From positions 1 to 11,023 of the forward strand of contig CAKOLW010000025.1 of assembly GCA_934096405.1 (NCBI GenBank): 11,023 nucleotides of DNA, given 5' to 3'. The DNA is from an uncultured Bacilli bacterium. Its GTDB lineage: Bacteria > Bacillota_I > Bacilli_A > RF39 > UBA660. Positions 6,190 to 11,023 of this stretch are shown piece by piece. The position numbers and the translations under genes are program-made. The notes beneath the pieces are model-generated. The model was given only the letters and a program-made list of their open reading frames with translations, did no database searches and was not told the DNA's origin. Numbering within the stretch: position 1 is the first letter of the stretch; the number at the start of each line of letters is the position of its first letter.

Positions 6190-6305
6190 AGATGGACATA
6201 TTGTATATAATATAAAAAGAGTTCACTTAACTTTTGTCGGTCAGGTGTTCTCAGTCCTTAATGGGTTTGAAAAGCACCGTTCTAACTAGAAAGGTGTTTT
6301 TCTTT
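6190..6305 (+). ncRNA. Predicted antisense RNA (antitoxin-like)
   Basis: The limits are set by the promoter at 6155-6183 and the hairpin and U-run ending near 6305, giving about 115 nt. It is fully complementary to about the last 85-90 nt of the predicted minus-strand RNA. That covers the 3' arms of its long-range helices (6220-6230, 6240-6247, 6251-6257). Type I antitoxins such as RatA and SR4 also overlap the 3' ends of their toxin mRNAs convergently. Its existence is inferred from signals only. It could also be a read-through leader for the gene at 6574. Confidence 0.5.
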
Positions 6306-6412
6306 ACTTTTGACCCACTTACTAAGTTCGAAGTTAATCTTCGAATAGTTTTATTAATAAAACTAATATAATAATTAGAATAATCAAATATTCCATTAAT
6401 ATATCCTTTCAT
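6251..6412 (-). CDS. 53-aa ORF overlapping the hydrophobic peptide, possible translation-coupling frame
   Basis: ATG at 6412 follows GAGGTGAGG, a good ribosome binding site, and opens 53 codons (MKGYINGIFDYSNYYISFIN, then a basic segment TIRRLTSNLVSGSKVKK) to a TGA at 6253..6251. It contains the whole 20-aa hydrophobic ORF in another frame. The product has no recognisable domain. As in hok, where the overlapping mok frame drives toxin translation, its role may be regulatory rather than coding. It is the only credible ORF in the window that ends in TGA, which counts slightly against it as a normal gene. Confidence 0.35.
   Translation of the reverse strand: MKGYINGIFDYSNYYISFINKTIRRLTSNLVSGSKVKKNTFLVRTVLFKPIKD
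6270..6305 (+). terminator. Intrinsic terminator of the predicted antisense RNA
   Basis: AAAAGCACC (6270-6278) pairs with GGTGTTTTT (6293-6301) as 9 bp with one G-U. An inner TTCT/AGAA extension has an AACT loop, and UUUUUCUUU forms the tail. On the minus strand the G-U becomes an A-C mismatch, so the element is better as a plus-strand terminator. Confidence 0.7.
6334..6396 (-). CDS. 20-residue hydrophobic peptide, type I toxin-like
   Basis: The ORF encodes MEYLIILIIILVLLIKLFED. A hydrophobic segment (residues 4-15) is flanked by acidic residues at the start and Lys16, Glu19 and Asp20 at the end, enough for one membrane helix. AAAGGA (6409..6404) lies 7 nt before the ATG at 6396. The size and make-up match small membrane toxins such as Ibs, and also small regulatory membrane peptides such as KdpF. 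The ribosome binding site is partly paired in a TCCT/AGGA hairpin, and the TAA stop sits in the loop of the TTCGAAG hairpin. AT-rich DNA easily encodes Ile/Leu runs, so coding is not proven. The ribosome binding site, the RNA context and the opposing antisense RNA are the supports. Confidence 0.5.
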   Translation of the reverse strand: MEYLIILIIILVLLIKLFED

Positions 6413-6477
6413 AGGACCTCACCTCACTTTCCTAAAAAGGACCGAGGGAAAATCACCTGACAATTAAGTGAACTAAA

Positions 6478-6486
6478 AATATAACA
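6478..6486 (-). promoter_or_regulatory. Extended -10 for the toxin-like RNA
   Basis: The minus strand reads TGTTATATT (6486..6478): a 5/6 -10 with TGn. The predicted start, about 6474-6471, coincides with the first base of the end-to-end helix. No good -35 is present at normal spacing; TTGAAT lies 20 nt upstream. Confidence 0.45.
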
Positions 6487-6541
6487 CCAAATAAATGTAC
6501 TATATTCAATAAAAATCATTTAAACTTATGATATATTTTTT

Positions 6542-6555
6542 TATGCTATAGCATA
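6542..6555. repeat. Perfect 14-bp palindrome upstream of the DUF2624-like gene
   Basis: TATGCTATAGCATA reads the same on both strands and lies 19 nt before the ATG at 6574, where a promoter or operator is expected. No near-consensus promoter pair was found in this gap. It could be a dimeric repressor site or chance in A/T-rich DNA. Confidence 0.4.
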
Positions 6556-6573
6556 TTATATTATGGGTGAGTT

Positions 6574-6828
6574 ATGAATAAAAGTTTAATTAAAATGTAT
6601 GCAATGAAACTGGATGTAGAGAAAGTTAAAAATTTTGCTAGAAATGAAGGAATAGAAATTAGTGATGAAGAAGCTAATTTATTTGTCACAACTATCAAAG
6701 AAAATTGTGATGATATTTTAGATGGATATGGTTTAGAAATCATAGAATCTAAAAAGAATATGATGAGTCCTAGTACATATGATAAATTATTAGAATTATT
6801 TAATGAATATAAAAAGTTTATTGATTAA
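6574..6828 (+). CDS. DUF2624 (YqfT)-like small protein
   Basis: This 84-aa soluble, mostly helical, acidic protein resembles the DUF2624/YqfT family: an N-terminal K(M/I)xxYAMKLD segment, then a helix-turn pattern FARNEGIEISDEEANLF (about 20-37), and a C-terminal SPSTYDKLLELFNEY (about 66-80). In Bacillus yqfT lies beside yqfS (nfo), and here nfo is also the neighbour, which supports the call. The function of the family is unknown. The start has GGGTGAG upstream. Its 3' end overlaps that of nfo by 11 nt on the opposite strand. Confidence 0.55.
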   Translation: MNKSLIKMYAMKLDVEKVKNFARNEGIEISDEEANLFVTTIKENCDDILDGYGLEIIESKKNMMSPSTYDKLLELFNEYKKFID

Positions 6829-6849
6829 TATAGTCAATAAACTTCTTTT
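6811..6849. terminator. Bidirectional terminator inside overlapping 3' ends
   Basis: AAGTTTATTGA (6814-6824) pairs perfectly with TCAATAAACTT (6834-6844) across a 9-nt loop. TTTT follows on the plus strand and UUU on the minus strand. Both stop codons (plus 6826-6828; minus 6820..6818) are inside it, so the coding ends double as terminator arms. Confidence 0.85.
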
Positions 6850-7705
6850 CTCTTATCATTTCTATTTCATACTTATAAGGAGCATAAGTATTTTTTTCAT
6901 TTCTATTTATCCATGGTGTTTCAAGTATTTTAGGTATGTTATCTAACCTTGGATTATATATTACATCTATTAATTTATCAAACCCAATAGTACCATATCC
7001 TAAATTAGCATGTCTATCTTTATGTGATCCAATAGGATTATATGAATCATTTATATGAATACATTTAATTTTATCTATACCAATTAACTTATCTAATTCA
7101 TCTAGAAATTCATCAAAATTACCTACATCTACTCCTGAATCATTTATATGACATGTATCTAAACATATAAATACTTTATCATAAACATCTTTATCAAGTA
7201 AATTTAATATCTTACTTAAATCTTCTAAACTACTACCTACTTCTGTTCCTTTACCACTCATATATTCTAATAAAAGATTTACTCCATCAATATTTTTTAA
7301 CGCAATGTTGAGTCCATTAGCAATGTTCTTTATACCTGTTTCTCTATCTAAATTTGTATAACTGCCTGGATGTAAAACCATATTTCTTATATCTAATTCT
7401 ATACATCTATCTAATTCTTGTTTTAAAAAATTTATATAAAATTTATACTTATCTTCATTTGTATTATTAGCAAGATTTATTATAAATGGAGCATGTACAA
7501 TACATTTAGTTTTGTCTATATTATTTTCTATCATTAATTCATGAGCACGACTAGTTAATTCTTTATTTATGGGAAACCTTAATGTGCTTTGATTACTTCC
7601 TGTATAAAACATAAATATATTAGAATTATAGCTTAAACTTTCTTCTACTACTCCTAGTAAACCTTTATCTTTTAAAAAACTTGTATGACTACCTATATAT
7701 AACAT
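6818..7705 (-). CDS. nfo: Endonuclease IV (AP endonuclease)
   Basis: This 295-aa TIM-barrel enzyme cleaves DNA at abasic sites in base excision repair with a three-zinc centre. The expected ligands are visible: H71 (IVHAPF), H112 (VLHPGSY), E147 (LLEYMSGKG), D183 and H186 (CLDTCHIND), H217 (IHINDS), D230 and H232 (SHKDRHANLGYG), and E262 (LETP). Length is normal for bacterial Nfo. GGAGGT precedes the ATG at 7705. It is monocistronic from an extended -10 promoter, divergent from rpmB, and convergent with the DUF2624-like gene. Confidence 0.96.
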   Translation of the reverse strand: MLYIGSHTSFLKDKGLLGVVEESLSYNSNIFMFYTGSNQSTLRFPINKELTSRAHELMIENNIDKTKCIVHAPFIINLANNTNEDKYKFYINFLKQELDRCIELDIRNMVLHPGSYTNLDRETGIKNIANGLNIALKNIDGVNLLLEYMSGKGTEVGSSLEDLSKILNLLDKDVYDKVFICLDTCHINDSGVDVGNFDEFLDELDKLIGIDKIKCIHINDSYNPIGSHKDRHANLGYGTIGFDKLIDVIYNPRLDNIPKILETPWINRNEKNTYAPYKYEIEMIREKKFIDYINQ

Positions 7706-7725
7706 AAAATACCTCCAATAGTTAA

Positions 7726-7734
7726 ATTATAACA
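7726..7734 (-). promoter_or_regulatory. nfo extended -10 promoter
   Basis: The minus strand reads TGTTATAAT (7734..7726), a perfect -10 with TGn. The -35 at 17 nt (TTTCTA) is poor. The start is predicted near 7719, 14 nt before the ATG. Confidence 0.6.
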
Positions 7735-7742
7735 AATTTAGA

Positions 7743-7771
7743 TTGACTTAGAAAGCATTTTATGATAAATT
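7743..7771 (+). promoter_or_regulatory. rpmB promoter
   Basis: TTGACT (7743-7748), a 17-nt spacer ending in TGA, and TAAATT (7766-7771) give a 5/6 -35 and a TGn-extended 4/6 -10. The start is predicted near 7778, before the AAGGAGG site. Confidence 0.65.
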
Positions 7772-7798
7772 ATTAGAAGAGTTTAAGGAGGCAAAAAA

Positions 7799-7960
7799 AT
7801 GGCAAAAAATATATCAAATAGAAAAAATATGAGTGGTAATAATAGACCTTTCAGTTTAAAGGCTACTAGAAAGACTCAAAAGGTTAATCTTCAAACTGTA
7901 ACTGTTGATGGTAAAAAAGTTAGAATGACAGCTAAAGAAATTAGATCAATGGAAAAATAA
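7799..7960 (+). CDS. rpmB: 50S ribosomal protein bL28
   Basis: This 53-aa basic protein (MAKNISNRKNMSGNNRPFSL and on) fits bL28: the MAK start, the SGNNRPFSLKATRK segment equivalent to the family's SGNxRSHAxxxTKR, the VNLQTVTVDGKKVRM core and the final TAKEIRSMEK. It is about ten residues shorter than the Bacillus protein, and the usual N-terminal Cys is replaced (C-minus form), consistent with a non-zinc variant. AAGGAGG lies 7 nt upstream. The gene has its own promoter and terminator. Confidence 0.9.
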   Translation: MAKNISNRKNMSGNNRPFSLKATRKTQKVNLQTVTVDGKKVRMTAKEIRSMEK

Positions 7961-7962
7961 AT

Positions 7963-7990
7963 AACATCGTAATTGATGTTTTTTTATTTT
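7963..7990 (+). terminator. rpmB intrinsic terminator
   Basis: AACATC (7963-7968) pairs with GATGTT (7975-7980) around a 6-nt loop. A run of T (7979-7985) and a further T-rich stretch follow, 3 nt after the rpmB stop. Confidence 0.8.
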
Positions 7991-8002
7991 GTCTTTTTTA
8001 CA

Positions 8003-8027
8003 AATAAAAAATCCCCGAAGGGATTTT
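8003..8027 (-). terminator. tuf intrinsic terminator with UUCG tetraloop
   Basis: On the minus strand AAAATCCC, loop TTCG, GGGATTTT (8027..8008) forms an 8-bp stem closed by C(UUCG)G, an unusually stable tetraloop, followed by a U-rich tail. It lies 15 nt after the tuf stop. Confidence 0.9.
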
Positions 8028-8041
8028 ATTTTTTGAATTAA

Positions 8042-9211
8042 TTATTCAATGATTTCAGTTACTTTACCAGCACCAACTGTTCTACCACCTTCACGAATAC
8101 TGAATTGAGTTCCGTTTTCGATAGCAATCTTAGTGATTAGTTCAACTGTCATAGAAACATTGTCTCCAGGCATAACCATTTCAACACCAGCAGGTAATTC
8201 AATTACACCAGTAACGTCTGTAGTTCTGAAGTAGAATTGTGGTCTATAGTTACTGAAGAATGGAGTATGTCTTCCACCTTCTTCTTTAGATAGAACATAA
8301 ACTTCTGCTTTAAACTTCTTATGAGGTGTAACAGAACCTGGTTTAGCAAGTACTTGTCCTCTTTCAACATCTTCACGGTTAATACCACGAAGTAATACAC
8401 CAGCATTGTCACCAGCTTCAGCGAAATCAAGAGATTTTCTGAACATTTCGATACCAGTAACAACTGTTTTTCTTGTATCTTTAATACCAACGATTTCAAC
8501 TTCGTCGTTAAGTTTTAATATACCTCTTTCAACACGTCCTGTAACAACAGTTCCACGACCTGTGATAGTGAATACGTCTTCAATACTCATTAAGAATGGT
8601 TTGTCATTATCTCTTACTGGAGTTTCGATCCATTCATCAACAGCAGCCATTAAGTCTCTGATAGATTGTTCATATTTAGGATCTCCTTCAAGAGCTTTAA
8701 GAGCAGAACCTCTAATGATTGGAGTATTATCTCCATCAAATCCATATTCAGTTAATAATTCTCTAACTTCCATTTCTACTAAGTCTAAAAGTTCAGGATC
8801 ATCAACCATATCACATTTATTGATGAATACTACCATTCTAGGTACACCAACTTGTCTAGATAATAGGATGTGTTCTCTTGTTTGAGGCATTGGTCCATCT
8901 GTAGCACTAACTACTAGGATAGCTCCATCCATTTGAGCAGCACCTGTGATCATGTTTTTAACATAGTCAGCATGTCCTGGACAGTCAACGTGAGCATAGT
9001 GACGTTTTTCAGTTTCATACTCAACGTGAGCTGTATTAATAGTGATTCCTCTTTCTCTTTCCTCTGGTGCTTTATCGATATCTGCATAATCTACAAATTC
9101 ACCAAATAATTTTGTAATAGCCGCAGTTAAAGTTGTTTTACCGTGGTCTACGTGTCCAATTGTACCAATGTTAACATGTGGTTTTGAACGATCAAATTTT
9201 TGTCTTGCCAT
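8042..9211 (-). CDS. tuf: Elongation factor Tu
   Basis: This 389-aa translation GTPase delivers aminoacyl-tRNA to the ribosome. Domain 1 shows GHVDHGKT (19-26), switch I RGITI (54-58), DCPGH (76-80), NKCD (131-134) and SAL (169-171). Domains 2 and 3 follow with the conserved TGRGTVVTGRVERG and GGRHTPFFSNYRPQFYFRTTDVTG segments. It ends in FSIREGGRTVGAGKVTEIIE. Length is normal. AAAGGAG precedes the ATG. GC content is visibly higher than in neighbours, as expected for a highly expressed conserved gene. It follows fusA but also has its own promoter in the 85-nt gap. Confidence 0.99.
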   Translation of the reverse strand: MARQKFDRSKPHVNIGTIGHVDHGKTTLTAAITKLFGEFVDYADIDKAPEERERGITINTAHVEYETEKRHYAHVDCPGHADYVKNMITGAAQMDGAILVVSATDGPMPQTREHILLSRQVGVPRMVVFINKCDMVDDPELLDLVEMEVRELLTEYGFDGDNTPIIRGSALKALEGDPKYEQSIRDLMAAVDEWIETPVRDNDKPFLMSIEDVFTITGRGTVVTGRVERGILKLNDEVEIVGIKDTRKTVVTGIEMFRKSLDFAEAGDNAGVLLRGINREDVERGQVLAKPGSVTPHKKFKAEVYVLSKEEGGRHTPFFSNYRPQFYFRTTDVTGVIELPAGVEMVMPGDNVSMTVELITKIAIENGTQFSIREGGRTVGAGKVTEIIE

Positions 9212-9242
9212 TTTTATTTTCTCCTTTCATTTATACATATTA

Positions 9243-9271
9243 ATTTTATCTAAAACTTACCTATTTTGCAA
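9243..9271 (-). promoter_or_regulatory. Internal promoter for tuf
   Basis: The minus strand reads TTGCAA (9271..9266), a 17-nt spacer and TAAAAT (9248..9243) in the gap between fusA and tuf. It would let tuf be transcribed above the level of the str operon, as in other bacteria. The match is 9 of 12 bases. Confidence 0.55.
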
Positions 9272-9296
9272 GTCTAAATAACTATTTTATGACAAT

Positions 9297-11023
9297 TTAT
9301 TGTATACTATTTTTCTTAATAATATCTTCTTGTATATTTCTTGGTACTTCTTCATAATGATCGAATATCATTTGATATTGTCCTCTACCTTGAGTATTAC
9401 TTCTTAATACTGTCATGTAACCGAACATTTCAGCTAAAGGTACCATTGCTGATATTTGTAAGTCTTTACCTCTTGATTCATTACCAAGTGGTCTTCCTCT
9501 TCTACTAGTTAAGTCTCCCATAACTGTTCCCATATATTCTTCTGGAACAACTACATCAACTTTCATTATAGGTTCTAGTATAACAGGTTTACATTTATTC
9601 TTAGCTTCTTTTAATGCCATTGAAGCAGCAATCTTAAATGCCATTTCGTTAGAGTCTACATCATGATATGATCCATCAAATAATGTACATTTTACATCTA
9701 TCATTGGATATCCAGCTAGTACTCCACCTTCTAAAGCTTCTTGTAATCCTTTATCTACTACACCAATATATTCACGTGGTACTACACCACCAACAATCTC
9801 ATCAACGAATTCATATCCGTTATCTTTATTAGGTTCAAATTTAACCCAAACATGTCCATATTGTCCACGTCCACCAGATTGTTTAATATATTTACCTTCA
9901 CATTCAGCAGTTTGAGTTAATGTTTCACGATAAGCAACTTGTGGTTTACCAGTATTACATTCAACATCAAATTCTCTTCTCATTCTATCTACTAATACAT
10001 CTAAGTGTAATTCACCCATACCAGCAATTATAGTTTGACCAGTTTCATGGTTAGTAGTAGCTCTGAATGATGGGTCTTCTTTAGCTAATTTTTGTAAAGC
10101 TAAACTCATCTTTTCTTGATCTGCTTTTGATTTAGGTTCAATTGCAAGTTCAATAACTGGTTCTGGGAAAGTCATTTTTTCAAGGATAACTGGATGTTTT
10201 TCATCACATAAAGTATCTCCTGTAAATGTGTCTTTAAGTCCAACAGCAGCAGCAATTTCTCCTGCATATACTTCTGTAATTTCTTTTCTTTGATTAGCAT
10301 GCATTTGTAATATACGTCCAATTCTTTCTTTTTCTCCTTTAGATGAATTGTATACATAACTACCACTTTTTAGAGTACCAGAATATACTCTAAAGAATGT
10401 TAAGTTTCCTACGAATGGGTCATTCATAACCTTAAATGCAAGTGCACTGAATGGTTCATTATCGCTTGCTTTTCTTTCAATAGGATTATCATTCATATCT
10501 ATTCCCTTAATAGCAGGAATATCAGTTGGAGCTGGTAAGTAATCAAGTACTGCATCAAGTGCTAATTTAACACCTTTATTTCCTAAAGCTGTACCACATA
10601 ATACTGGGTAAAATTCACCAGCTAATACACCTTTTCTAATTGCAGATTTAATTTCTTCTACAGTTAATTCTCCATCTTCTAAATATTTTTCCATTAAAGC
10701 ATCATCAAACATAGATACCATTTCTACTAATTCCATATGCTTTTCTTCAGCAATATCTTTAAGTTCAGCAGGAATTTCTATTTCAGTAGCATTTTCATGT
10801 TGTTCTCCATCATAATGATATGCTTTCATACTTACTAAGTCTATTATTCCACTAAAGTTATCTTCAGCACCAATAGGCCATTCAATAGGAGCAGATTTTT
10901 CACTTAGTCTATCTTTAATTGTTTCTAAGCTAAATTCAAAGTTAGCACCCATTTTATCCATCTTATTAGCGAATATCATTCTTGGAACTTTCCATTCATT
11001 AGCTTGTCTCCAAACTTGTTCAG
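9297..11023 (-). CDS. fusA: Elongation factor G, C-terminal part (5' end outside the window)
   Basis: The reading frame is open to the right edge and enters as EQVWRQANEWKVPRMIFANKMDKMGANF, so the ATG at 10979 is internal. About 575 of an expected ~690 residues are present. G4 (NKMD) is seen; G1 to G3 lie outside. Domain II (FSALAFKVMNDPFVGNLTFF), domain III (GMGELHLDVLVDRMRREFDV), domain IV (GGRGQYGHVWVKFEP, and the tip loop SYHDVDSNEMAF that reaches the decoding centre) and domain V (EPIMKVDVVVPEEYMG, then SRRGRPLGNE) follow in order. EF-G drives translocation and ribosome recycling. With tuf directly downstream it marks a str operon; rpsG and rpsL are expected to the right. Confidence 0.98.
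   Translation of the reverse strand, partial: EQVWRQANEWKVPRMIFANKMDKMGANFEFSLETIKDRLSEKSAPIEWPIGAEDNFSGIIDLVSMKAYHYDGEQHENATEIEIPAELKDIAEEKHMELVEMVSMFDDALMEKYLEDGELTVEEIKSAIRKGVLAGEFYPVLCGTALGNKGVKLALDAVLDYLPAPTDIPAIKGIDMNDNPIERKASDNEPFSALAFKVMNDPFVGNLTFFRVYSGTLKSGSYVYNSSKGEKERIGRILQMHANQRKEITEVYAGEIAAAVGLKDTFTGDTLCDEKHPVILEKMTFPEPVIELAIEPKSKADQEKMSLALQKLAKEDPSFRATTNHETGQTIIAGMGELHLDVLVDRMRREFDVECNTGKPQVAYRETLTQTAECEGKYIKQSGGRGQYGHVWVKFEPNKDNGYEFVDEIVGGVVPREYIGVVDKGLQEALEGGVLAGYPMIDVKCTLFDGSYHDVDSNEMAFKIAASMALKEAKNKCKPVILEPIMKVDVVVPEEYMGTVMGDLTSRRGRPLGNESRGKDLQISAMVPLAEMFGYMTVLRSNTQGRGQYQMIFDHYEEVPRNIQEDIIKKNSIQ

Larger units (their letters stand above)
6214..6474 (-). ncRNA. Predicted structured mRNA with complementary ends (type I toxin-like message)
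   Basis: This is the core of the otherwise gene-free stretch 6066-6573. On the minus strand the 5' end pairs with the 3' end in three nested helices: 6474..6464 with 6230..6220 (11 bp, AGTTCACTTAA/TTAAGTGAACT), 6461..6454 with 6247..6240 (8 bp, GTCAGGTG/CACCTGAC), and 6445..6439 with 6257..6251 (7 bp with one G-U that is a mismatch on the other strand). An extended -10 at 6486..6478 would start transcription at about the first paired base. A U-run (6218..6214) follows the last one. Local hairpins include TCCT/AGGA at 6404-6416, a 20-nt palindrome at 6346-6365 and TTCGAAG/CTTCGAA at 6327-6345. Ends that pair and bury translation signals are known from hok, ldr and tisB messages. A small mobile element with inverted ends is the main alternative. 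Confidence 0.5.

Noticed and set aside
6261..6371. Plus-strand ORF ATGGGTTTGAAAAGC... of about 36 codons
   Set aside because: It has no Shine-Dalgarno, and the predicted plus-strand terminator at 6270-6305 lies inside it.
6220..6474. Known riboswitch, 6S RNA, SRP RNA, RNase P RNA or tmRNA
   Set aside because: I looked for T-box, ydaO, guanidine, SAM and M-box cores, the GAGGAAAGUC and ACAGAA motifs of RNase P, the SRP GGAA loop and the tmRNA ends, and found none. The local hairpins do not form the single rod of 6S RNA.
6220..6474. MITE or insertion-sequence remnant with 11-bp terminal inverted repeats
   Set aside because: No clear target-site duplication, transposase remnant or second copy is seen in the window. 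The fit of promoter, ORF and U-run to the ends favours an RNA, though this alternative is not excluded.
8406..8885. 159-aa plus-strand ORF inside tuf
   Set aside because: It is a shadow of the highly biased EF-Tu reading frame, with no ribosome binding site and no family resemblance. The minus-strand ORFs at 8203-8499 and 10172-10366 are likewise out-of-frame shadows of tuf and fusA.

Overview
The window is very AT-rich and densely coded, mostly on the minus strand. It looks like a low-GC Bacillota or Mycoplasmatota-type genome, probably an uncultured Bacilli/RF39-like lineage. Supporting this are the fusA-tuf pair, YtxH and YtxG-like envelope genes, a SpoVIF-like sporulation protein, and nfo next to a YqfT/DUF2624-like gene. 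Tryptophan is written TGG inside full-length proteins, and every well-supported gene ends in TAA or TAG. This fits the standard code rather than the UGA=Trp Mollicute code. Shine-Dalgarno motifs of the form (A)GGGTGA or AGGAGG are clear and correct several start sites.

Layout from left to right. Positions 1-2413 hold a minus-strand envelope operon: a lipoprotein, a charged protein with an amphipathic N-terminus, a one-helix YtxG-like protein, a YtxH protein, and the start of a further gene that is shifted out of frame at a run of eight C. Positions 2432-3463 hold trmB and, divergently, a small Asn/Tyr/Pro-rich coiled-coil protein; their promoters overlap. Positions 3462-4025 hold a protein with a possible zinc site, bounded by a bidirectional terminator and its own promoter. 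Positions 4031-6120 hold the der operon: der, an unknown 140-aa protein, and spoVIF, ending in an 18-bp palindromic terminator.

Positions 6121-6573 have no ordinary gene and are the most interesting part. On the minus strand there is a predicted RNA of about 260 nt whose two ends are complementary (11 + 8 + 7 bp). It encodes a 20-residue hydrophobic peptide, MEYLIILIIILVLLIKLFED, behind a good ribosome binding site. A longer ORF overlaps the peptide in another frame. From the opposite side, a near-consensus plus-strand promoter and a strong intrinsic terminator define a predicted antisense RNA of about 115 nt that covers the 3' part of the first RNA. Together these resemble a type I toxin-antitoxin module (compare hok/sok, txpA/ratA, bsrG/SR4). 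The sequence looks unfamiliar, and the assignment is inference.

Positions 6574-7734 hold a DUF2624/YqfT-like gene and nfo (endonuclease IV), convergent with overlapping 3' ends inside a shared terminator. Positions 7743-7990 hold a short rpmB (bL28). Positions 8005-11023 hold tuf, with its own promoter, and the C-terminal part of fusA, which runs off the right edge. These are the end of a str-type operon.

The conserved genes cover translation (fusA, tuf, rpmB, trmB), ribosome assembly (der), DNA repair (nfo) and cell envelope or sporulation functions. Nothing suggests a prophage, insertion sequence or CRISPR array.
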